A DNA stretch of 64,000 nt, taken from NCBI GenBank assembly GCA_947487895.1, contig CANKYF010000011.1, forward strand, positions 62,001 to 126,000, given 5' to 3'. Origin of the DNA: an uncultured Flavobacteriaceae bacterium (GTDB lineage Bacteria; Bacteroidota; Bacteroidia; Flavobacteriales; Flavobacteriaceae). This document shows, piece after piece, positions 57,239 to 64,000 of the stretch. A program made the position numbers and the translations under genes. The first letter of the stretch is position 1, and every line of letters starts with the position of its first letter. Under the pieces are notes generated by a model that saw only the letters and a program-made list of their open reading frames with translations, was not told where the DNA came from and did no database searches.

Positions 57239-60200
57239 ATGGATGTAAACAAACTAAAACTAACAGTTGGCTTACTCTTTTTCCTTGCAGGAATTGGTGC
57301 ATATGCCCAAACAAAAACGGTTTCAGGAACCGTAACAGATGGAGGTTTTCCGTTGCCTGGTGTTAATATAATTCTAAAAGGTACCACTAACGGAACAACA
57401 TCAGATTTTGATGGGAATTACACTTTAAGTGATGTTAGCAATGAAGACGTCATTGTATTTAGCTATGTAGGTTACAAATCTCAAGAAATTACAATAGGAG
57501 ATAGAACTAGCATAGATGTTGTTTTAATTGAAGATGCAGCTGCCCTTGATGAGGTAGTAATTGTAGGTTATGGAACTTCTAACAAACGAGAACTAACTGG
57601 AGCAGTTAGTATTGTGAAAGGTGAAGCTTTAGCTACTACGGTTGCTGGTAACCCAACATCGGCATTACAGGGTAAACTTACGGGTATTCAGGTGGAAAAC
57701 CCAGGCGGTCAACCAGGTGCGCCAGGAAATGTTTTTATTCGTGGAGTAAATTCATTAAGTAATGCAGCACCTTTGTATGTTGTAGATGGCCTATTTGTTG
57801 ATGATATGCGCTATGTAAATCCAGCAGATATCGAAAGTATTTCTGTTTTAAAAGATGCAGCGGAAGCAGCAATTTATGGGTCTCGAGCGGCTAATGGAGT
57901 AGTGTTGATAAAAACTAAACATGGTAGAAAAAATAAAGATCTTGAAGTGAATTTTAATACTAGAATTGGTTTTGATACACCTAGTAAAAAATTAGATTTC
58001 ATAAATGGAGAACAATATACAAGCTATCTAAATCAAAGATTTATAAATGATGGAAGCTCTACAGCTGTTACTTGGAATGGAGTAGATACAGATTGGCAAG
58101 ATGAAAACTTGCAAAGTGGAATTATTGAAGAATATGGTGTAACATTATCTGCAGGTAGTGAGAAGTCTGCATATTATGCGTCTTTAAATTATTTTAATCA
58201 AGATGGTATTCTAGTAGGATCTGGTTTTAAAAGACTAAATGCAAGATTTAATAGTACACATGAGTTTGGTAAATTTAAATTATCTCAATCTTTAGGTTTA
58301 GCAGAGGGTAAGTTACAGAATAATAATTGGTACGGTTTTGATGGAACAACGGCTCCTACTGTAGCTTTAAGAAATGCAGCTAATGAAGGAGGTTTTGAAG
58401 CACCATCAGAAAGTATTCATGGACCAGGTGGTGTAAATCAATTTGCGCTAGCATCTTTAGAAGATAATTTAGAAACAGCAAGAACACTATTTGCCAGTTT
58501 AAAATTGGACTATAATATCACAGAAGAATTAACAGCAGCTATTAATTTAGGGGTTGATTATACTTCGGTAAAAAACTATCAATTCACGCCAACTTATTTT
58601 ATGAGTTTGGTAGACCCTGTTAGAAACGTAAATGATTTAAATGACCTTACAGATTTTAGAAGAGAAGATGTGAATTTACTTTTTGAGCCAACATTATCTT
58701 ATAATAAAACATTTAATGATGTTCATAATGTATCAGCTGTAATAGGTTATACGCGTTTTACAGAGTCTCAAAATAGTGGTGGTATTTACGGTCAAGGCAC
58801 ACCAGCAAATAGTATAAGAGTAGTAGGTGCATTGCCTTCAAGTGATCAAAATATTTTATTAGGTGAGAATAATGAGGCAGGTTTAATATCTTACTTCGGT
58901 AGAATTAAATACAATTACAATGATAAATACATTTTCTCTGGTACATTAAGACGAGATGCATCATCAAGGTTTGCTAAAGAAAATCAAGAAGGCTATTTCC
59001 CGTCTGTTTCAGCGGCTTGGAATATTAGTAATGAAGATTTCTGGAATTCTGAAACTATTAATTTTTTCAAATTGAGAGTGTCTTATGGTGAATTAGGGTC
59101 TTATCCAGATGTGTTTTATCCAACACAAGCAGTGTTCTTAGCTAATCAGTCTAATACAAGTTTTGGCGGAACTTCAGCAAATGGTTTAGCTCAAACAACA
59201 TTGGCAGACGCTAGCTTAGTTTGGGAAACTACAAAGACCTTTGATATTGGTACAGATATATCTTTCCTTAATAGCGCAATCACGTTTTCTGCAGACTATT
59301 ATGCTAAAGATGTAGAAGATGCATTAGTGCCAATTAGTATCCCATCTACAGCGGGAGTTAGTTTACCAGTAACTAGAAATGCAGGTACTTTGGTTAACAA
59401 TGGTTTTGAATTTGATTTAAGCTATAAAAAATCTGAAGGAGATTTCACTTATACAGTAGGAACAAATTTCTCTTTCAATCTTAAAAATGAAGCAAAAGAT
59501 ATACCTGCAACAATTTTAGGCCCTGGAATAGATGAAGATTTACGTATAGTTAATAGAACAGAAGCAAATGGGCCTGTTGGAGCATTTTATGGTTGGGTAG
59601 TAGAAGATAAAGTTGATCCAACAACAGGTGATTTTGTGAGAGTAGATACTAATGGTGATGGTTCTGTTACAGCAGAAGATCAAACTATTATTGGTAACCC
59701 AACACCAGATTTTACATATGGTCTTAATTTTAATGGTAACTACAAAAACTTTGATTTTGCTGTTAACTTTAATGGAGTATCAGGTAATGAAGTTTATAAC
59801 TTAAGTAGATATTACAACATTTTATGGCAAGATGGTGGTAAATTAACAGATGTGTTGAATTCTTGGACACCCACCAACACAGATACTAATATTCCACGAG
59901 CTTCTATTAGTGACCCAGCTGGTAATAAAGCACCGTCTTCATTCTTTGTAGAAAATGGATCTTACTTCAGGCTTAAAAATTTAGAGATAGGTTATAACTT
60001 TTCAGAAGGCTTCTTTGGTTTAGAATGGATTAAGAAAGCAAGATTATCATTAAATGCGCAAAACCTATTTGTGATCACAAGCTATTCTGGTTATGACCCA
60101 GATGTGGCTTCAACAAATAGTGGTAGAGCTAACTTAAATTCTGGTGTACCAGGTTTAAGAACAGATGTAAACCCATTATTGGGTAGAGGTTTAGATCAAA

Positions 60201-60253
60201 GAGCATATCCAAATGCAAGAACATTTATGCTAGGGTTTAACGTAACTTTTTAA
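57239..60253 (+). CDS. SusC-like TonB-dependent outer-membrane receptor
   Basis: A 1004-residue oligosaccharide importer: signal peptide ending AYAQ, CarboxypepD_reg-like domain (SGTVTDGGFPLPGVNI), TonB-box region (LDEVVIVGYGT), plug (FIRGVNSLSNAAPLYVVDG, LKDAAEAAIYGSRAANGVV) and barrel ending MLGFNVTF. It has no STN domain. The gene follows the phased repeat operator and begins the operon with susD, GH36 and an SSS transporter. Context suggests galactosylated manno-oligosaccharides or another mannan-derived glycan. Confidence 0.95.
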   Translation: MDVNKLKLTVGLLFFLAGIGAYAQTKTVSGTVTDGGFPLPGVNIILKGTTNGTTSDFDGNYTLSDVSNEDVIVFSYVGYKSQEITIGDRTSIDVVLIEDAAALDEVVIVGYGTSNKRELTGAVSIVKGEALATTVAGNPTSALQGKLTGIQVENPGGQPGAPGNVFIRGVNSLSNAAPLYVVDGLFVDDMRYVNPADIESISVLKDAAEAAIYGSRAANGVVLIKTKHGRKNKDLEVNFNTRIGFDTPSKKLDFINGEQYTSYLNQRFINDGSSTAVTWNGVDTDWQDENLQSGIIEEYGVTLSAGSEKSAYYASLNYFNQDGILVGSGFKRLNARFNSTHEFGKFKLSQSLGLAEGKLQNNNWYGFDGTTAPTVALRNAANEGGFEAPSESIHGPGGVNQFALASLEDNLETARTLFASLKLDYNITEELTAAINLGVDYTSVKNYQFTPTYFMSLVDPVRNVNDLNDLTDFRREDVNLLFEPTLSYNKTFNDVHNVSAVIGYTRFTESQNSGGIYGQGTPANSIRVVGALPSSDQNILLGENNEAGLISYFGRIKYNYNDKYIFSGTLRRDASSRFAKENQEGYFPSVSAAWNISNEDFWNSETINFFKLRVSYGELGSYPDVFYPTQAVFLANQSNTSFGGTSANGLAQTTLADASLVWETTKTFDIGTDISFLNSAITFSADYYAKDVEDALVPISIPSTAGVSLPVTRNAGTLVNNGFEFDLSYKKSEGDFTYTVGTNFSFNLKNEAKDIPATILGPGIDEDLRIVNRTEANGPVGAFYGWVVEDKVDPTTGDFVRVDTNGDGSVTAEDQTIIGNPTPDFTYGLNFNGNYKNFDFAVNFNGVSGNEVYNLSRYYNILWQDGGKLTDVLNSWTPTNTDTNIPRASISDPAGNKAPSSFFVENGSYFRLKNLEIGYNFSEGFFGLEWIKKARLSLNAQNLFVITSYSGYDPDVASTNSGRANLNSGVPGLRTDVNPLLGRGLDQRAYPNARTFMLGFNVTF

Positions 60254-60264
60254 AAAAATAGATT

Positions 60265-61863
60265 ATGAAAAATACATTCAAAATAAAGTCTATAGCACTA
60301 ATGGCACTAGTCATATTTGCTTGTTCAGATAATATTTTAGATCAACAAAACGATAATGCAACATCTACAGCAAACTTTGGGACATCCCCAGATCAAGTGA
60401 AAGCTGCAATAAACGGCGCATTTCATCCAATAACAGGAACGTTTTTCTGGGGAAGGATTATACATACAGGGGCATTGCAACGTTCAGATGAGTTTAACGT
60501 ATTTCCGTTAGATGATAATGCTAAAATGGCTACCTTTTTGGGAGGTCCTGGTAATGGAAGATGGGCAACAGAACCATGGCAGGAACTATATAAATCTATT
60601 GCCAGATGTAATAATATAATCATAAATGTAAATGAAGAAGGTATTCCAAATACTGAAACTAGAGAAAGTCTAGTTGGGCAAGCTTATTTTTTAAGAGCTT
60701 TTGATTATTGGTACTTATTAAACCTTTATGGTAATGTACCATTGATTACTGAATTACCAGATTTAGACAATTTATTAGTAGACCAAGCCGCTCCTGAAAC
60801 TGTGTGGAATCAGATTATTTCCGATTTAGAAATGGCTGAGAGTATGCTACCTGAAAGTTGGACAGGAGAAGATTTAGGAAGACCTACCTCTGGTGCAGCC
60901 ACAGCATTAAAAGGAAAAAGTTATTTATACATGAAGCAATATGGTAATGCTGTTACTGCGTTAAATAGTTTAGTTGGGCAATACAGCTTATTACCAGCTG
61001 CACAGTATGGAGATAACTTTTCAACTACTAATGAAAACAATAGTGAATCTGTATTTGAATTACAGTTCTTAGGACAAGAATCTTTTGTTTGGGGAACAGA
61101 TATTCCAGGCGCAGGTACAATGGGAAATTTTCATATTGATTATGCGCCACCGGCCAAATCTCCAGATAAAGGACATGTGGTGAACCCATGGTTAAGAAAG
61201 TTATTCGAAGATAATGGAGATACAGTTCGTAGAGATGAAACTTTAGCATATGATTATCCAGGATCAACAGGTTATGGGAATACAGATTTTACAATAGATT
61301 TCTCTACAAATAATTCAGATGATGAAAATGATATTATGATTGCTACAGATGCAGGAGTAGAACCAATTTTCTCTAGAAAATACTCAGGTATGGATATAGG
61401 AACTAGAGGAGATGTAGACTTCTTAGGAACTAACGTGGGTAACAACTGGAGAATCATAAGGTATTCTGATGTGTTGTTAATGTTAGCAGAGGCTTTAAAT
61501 GAAGATAATATGACGCCTCAAGCTATTCAATATGTAGATATGGTGAGAGATAGAGCTGGTTTAACTTTAATAGCAAACACTAATCCTGGAATTAGTCAAA
61601 CAGATATGCGTCAAGCTATTATAGAAGAACGTGCCATGGAGTTGGCAGGAGAAGGTCATCGTTTCTTTGATTTAGTAAGATGGGGATTAGCAGATGATTA
61701 TATGGGAGCAACATCAATGCACGTTACCAATGGATCTCAAACATATCACCCAAAATCAATAAGTGGTGGCGTTTTCCAGTCTGGAAAACATGAGCTTGTA
61801 TGGATTCCAAACTCTGAAATTGATGCAAATCCTAACTTACAACCTAATCCAGGATATAATTAA
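60265..61863 (+). CDS. SusD-like outer-membrane glycan-binding lipoprotein
   Basis: A 532-residue RagB/SusD protein (lipobox FAC, Cys20, with mature start SDNILDQ). Helical-repeat motifs (GQAYFLRAFDYWYLLNLYG), IIRYSDVLLMLAEALNE, and ERAMELAGEGHRFFDLVRWG plus the family end LVWIPNSEIDANPNLQPNPGYN are all present. It starts 11 bp after its SusC and is followed by a strong hairpin. Confidence 0.95.
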   Translation: MKNTFKIKSIALMALVIFACSDNILDQQNDNATSTANFGTSPDQVKAAINGAFHPITGTFFWGRIIHTGALQRSDEFNVFPLDDNAKMATFLGGPGNGRWATEPWQELYKSIARCNNIIINVNEEGIPNTETRESLVGQAYFLRAFDYWYLLNLYGNVPLITELPDLDNLLVDQAAPETVWNQIISDLEMAESMLPESWTGEDLGRPTSGAATALKGKSYLYMKQYGNAVTALNSLVGQYSLLPAAQYGDNFSTTNENNSESVFELQFLGQESFVWGTDIPGAGTMGNFHIDYAPPAKSPDKGHVVNPWLRKLFEDNGDTVRRDETLAYDYPGSTGYGNTDFTIDFSTNNSDDENDIMIATDAGVEPIFSRKYSGMDIGTRGDVDFLGTNVGNNWRIIRYSDVLLMLAEALNEDNMTPQAIQYVDMVRDRAGLTLIANTNPGISQTDMRQAIIEERAMELAGEGHRFFDLVRWGLADDYMGATSMHVTNGSQTYHPKSISGGVFQSGKHELVWIPNSEIDANPNLQPNPGYN

Positions 61864-61917
61864 TAAAGGATTTTTTCACAAATATTTTGAAGTTTAGTTT
61901 ATAGTAGTTGGAGAATT

Positions 61918-61948
61918 AAGAAGTCAGGTTAACCTTACCTGACTTCTT
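61918..61948 (+). terminator. Hairpin terminator after the second susD
   Basis: A perfect 12-bp stem AAGAAGTCAGGT/ACCTGACTTCTT with a seven-base loop, 54 bp after the SusD stop. The T-run after it is poor, so it may attenuate and stabilise the susCD message rather than fully stop transcription into GH36. Confidence 0.75.
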
Positions 61949-62001
61949 ATTCAAAAGGAGAAGTACGAAACTGTTTAAACGATTATATATTAAGTTAAGT
62001 A

Positions 62002-63765
62002 ATGACAAAAGGAACATACATGAGTTTAGAAAAGGAAATTTTTGTTAAAGGAAATAATGACTCATTTGTAGAAATAAATAAAATATTCTGTGAAAACGGA
62101 GTATTTGTGTATAAGATTAGTATAGATAATAATAAAAAAAATGTGTCCCCAATAACACTGTCTTGGAAAATTCCTGCCCATAATATTATGGGCGTTTGGA
62201 AACCCACTACAGATTTTTCTAAAAGAATACAGGCAGATTGGGAGATGGATCATATGGAATCTCGTATTTCCATAGATGCTCCTGTTATTGGTTTGTTTGG
62301 TCATGATGATACTAACATACATACATTTGCATGTTCAGATGTTATTAATAAACTAGAACTAAATGCTAGAATTAGAGAAGAAGACGATTGTTATTACTGT
62401 CATATAACTTTAGGGCAAGAAAATCAAGGTTATAATGGTTCTTACACTATTCAAATTAGAATAGATGAAGAAGAAAAACACTTTTCTAAAGCCTTAAAAG
62501 CCACTTCAAAATGGTGGGAATCATTTGATAATTTACAACCAGTTTCTGTACCAGACATTGCATTAGAACCTTTGTATTCTACGTGGTATAATTTTCACCA
62601 AAGTTTAAATGAAGCTGTTTTAATTGAAGAGTGTAAAACGGCTTATAATTTAGGATATAGATCTATTATAATAGATGATGGTTGGCAAACTAATGATGAT
62701 AATAGAGGGTATGATTTTACAGGAGACTGGAAACCAGATCGTATTACTCAAACTAAAGAATTTGTAGAAAGAGTTCATGCTACAGGCATGAAAATAGGTT
62801 TTTGGTATTCCGTGCCATTTTGTGGTAAAAAATCTGAAGCCTATAAACGTTTTAAAGGAAAGTTTTTAACAGAAAACCATCGTTGGGCACCAGTTTTTGA
62901 TCCTAGATATCCAGAAGTTAGATCATATCTTATCAATATTTATAAGAATGCTTTAATAGATTGGAGTCTTGATGGATTTAAACTAGATTTTATAGACGAT
63001 TTTAGATTATATCATGATACACCAAGTAAGAATGATGATATGGATTTTTATTCTATCAATCAAGCGGTAGATCGCCTTTTAACCGATGTTATAGAAACTC
63101 TTAAAGCTATAAAATCAGATGTGTTTATTGAATTTAGACAAAAATATACCGGACCAGCAATGCGTAAATACGGTAATATGTTTAGAGCGTTTGATTGTCC
63201 TGGAGATGCTGTTATGAATCGCATTAGAATAGCAGATATTAGAATGTTGGCAGGGAATACTGCGGTACATTCAGATATGATAACATGGCATAATGGCGAA
63301 AAATTAGAGGTGGCAGCATTACAAATGGTAAATACATTATTTGGGGTGCCTCAAGTTTCTGTAAAACTTAATGACATTCCAAAAGATCATTTAGAAATGA
63401 TTGAGTTTTACACAAATTATTGGGCAACAAATAAAATGGTAATTACCAAAGGAAGCTTTACACCTTTTAAACCATTGGCTAATTATCCTATTCAACATGT
63501 TAAGAATGAGGACAAGTTAATAATAGGTTTACACGACGATTATGTGGTTAATTTAGATACTTCTTTTGAAAATATTGATATCTTGAATGCTAAAATAACT
63601 AATGATGTTATTGTAAAAATAACTAATGAGTTAGGAGATTATAACTACCGTATCATTAATTGTAAAGGAGAGTCTGTTGAAGAAGAGATTATTAATTTAC
63701 AAGAAGGACTCATTGAGTTTAAAGTGCCAGCATGTGGTCTTATTCAATTAACTAGAAATAAATAA
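62002..63765 (+). CDS. GH36 alpha-galactosidase-type enzyme, cytoplasmic
   Basis: A 587-residue melibiase-family (GH36) enzyme. After an N-terminal beta-sandwich, the barrel shows SIIIDDGWQTNDD, MKIGFWYSVPF, the nucleophile Asp329 in DGFKLDFIDDF, and AFDCPGDAVMNR, in which Asp398 or Asp402 is the likely acid/base. No signal peptide is visible with either Met1 or Met7 (62020), so the enzyme should be cytoplasmic. It would remove alpha-galactosyl branches from imported oligosaccharides, as expected for galactomannan. The partial SSS transporter gene follows by 5 bp. Confidence 0.88.
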   Translation: MTKGTYMSLEKEIFVKGNNDSFVEINKIFCENGVFVYKISIDNNKKNVSPITLSWKIPAHNIMGVWKPTTDFSKRIQADWEMDHMESRISIDAPVIGLFGHDDTNIHTFACSDVINKLELNARIREEDDCYYCHITLGQENQGYNGSYTIQIRIDEEEKHFSKALKATSKWWESFDNLQPVSVPDIALEPLYSTWYNFHQSLNEAVLIEECKTAYNLGYRSIIIDDGWQTNDDNRGYDFTGDWKPDRITQTKEFVERVHATGMKIGFWYSVPFCGKKSEAYKRFKGKFLTENHRWAPVFDPRYPEVRSYLINIYKNALIDWSLDGFKLDFIDDFRLYHDTPSKNDDMDFYSINQAVDRLLTDVIETLKAIKSDVFIEFRQKYTGPAMRKYGNMFRAFDCPGDAVMNRIRIADIRMLAGNTAVHSDMITWHNGEKLEVAALQMVNTLFGVPQVSVKLNDIPKDHLEMIEFYTNYWATNKMVITKGSFTPFKPLANYPIQHVKNEDKLIIGLHDDYVVNLDTSFENIDILNAKITNDVIVKITNELGDYNYRIINCKGESVEEEIINLQEGLIEFKVPACGLIQLTRNK

Positions 63766-63770
63766 AAACT

Positions 63771-64000
63771 ATGAGTACGCTTTCTATTATTTCATTTTTC
63801 GGATTTACCATATTAGTAGCTTTTATTGCTTGGTATGCAACAAGAAAAACAGATGAGCGTACCGCAGATGGATACTATTTAGGAGGACGAAGTCTTGGAG
63901 CTATAACAATAGCAGGGTCTTTATTGCTTACAAACCTCTCTGCAGAACAAATAGTTGGTTTAAATGGTCAATCTTTTGCACAAGGCATTTTAGTAATGGC
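63771..64000 (+). CDS. Sodium:solute symporter (SSS family), N-terminal part, cut by window edge
   Basis: The last 230 bases encode the first 76 residues of an SSS-family transporter. It begins MSTLSIISFFGFTILVAFIA, then has the family signature TADGYYLGGRSLGAITIAGSLLLTN and LSAEQIVGLNGQ. The frame is open at the right edge. It starts 5 bp after GH36, so it probably imports the GH36 substrate across the inner membrane. Confidence 0.9.
   Translation, partial: MSTLSIISFFGFTILVAFIAWYATRKTDERTADGYYLGGRSLGAITIAGSLLLTNLSAEQIVGLNGQSFAQGILVM

Noticed and set aside
1-64000. Search for tRNA, rRNA, CRISPR arrays, insertion sequences and prophage genes
   Set aside because: No cloverleaf, rRNA segment, regular spacer array, transposase or phage structural protein was seen on either strand by eye.

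Overview
The window looks like a chromosomal segment of a marine-type Flavobacteriaceae (Bacteroidetes). It is AT-rich, and its genes have family hallmarks of that group: three SusC/SusD pairs, a hybrid two-component sensor, many short Bacteroidetes lipoprotein signals, and a type IX secretion (T9SS) sorting tail. The genus cannot be named from sequence alone. No rRNA, tRNA, CRISPR array, insertion sequence or phage gene is visible. Most of the window is polysaccharide-utilisation loci (PULs).

Region 1 (1-5620): three co-directional exported proteins of unknown function. The first is cut by the window edge and has an Ig-like domain and a Cys-rich tail; the second has fibronectin-III repeats; the third is small and secreted.

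Region 2 (5961-32861): a beta-glucan-type PUL. It starts with a hybrid two-component regulator (HTCS), then a GH5 lipoprotein and a DUF5060/clan GH-A-like lipoprotein behind a perfect 19-bp direct repeat. Next come an ECF sigma factor, a stand-alone short anti-sigma-like protein, SusC, SusD and a VCBS/ASPIC lipoprotein. The last part is a compact run of esterase, GH3, SMP-30 lactonase, GH3, gluconokinase, 6-phosphogluconate dehydrogenase and GntP permease. These would release glucose and gluconate outside the cytoplasm and send gluconate into the pentose phosphate pathway. A C-terminal remnant of a third GH3 marks the end.

Region 3 (32868-57049): a beta-mannan/glucomannan PUL. On the minus strand are SusC, SusD, an IPT surface glycan-binding candidate, a fasciclin protein fused to two binding-like modules, and a T9SS-exported GH9, with an AraC regulator nearby. 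On the plus strand are GH26, an SSS transporter, GH130 mannosylglucose phosphorylase, cellobiose 2-epimerase, GH26, GH5 and mannose-6-phosphate isomerase. A convergent GH5-like lipoprotein and a GntR-type regulator follow. Together they cut mannan at the surface, import short oligomers, epimerise mannobiose to mannosylglucose, phosphorolyse it, and feed mannose phosphate toward fructose-6-phosphate.

Region 4 (57050-64000): a second mannan-type SusC/SusD pair behind a phased GTAGCA repeat operator, then a signal-less GH36 alpha-galactosidase-type enzyme and the start of another SSS transporter. This fits galactosylated manno-oligosaccharides.

Four regulator classes (HTCS, ECF sigma/anti-sigma, AraC, GntR) each sit beside their own presumed target genes.
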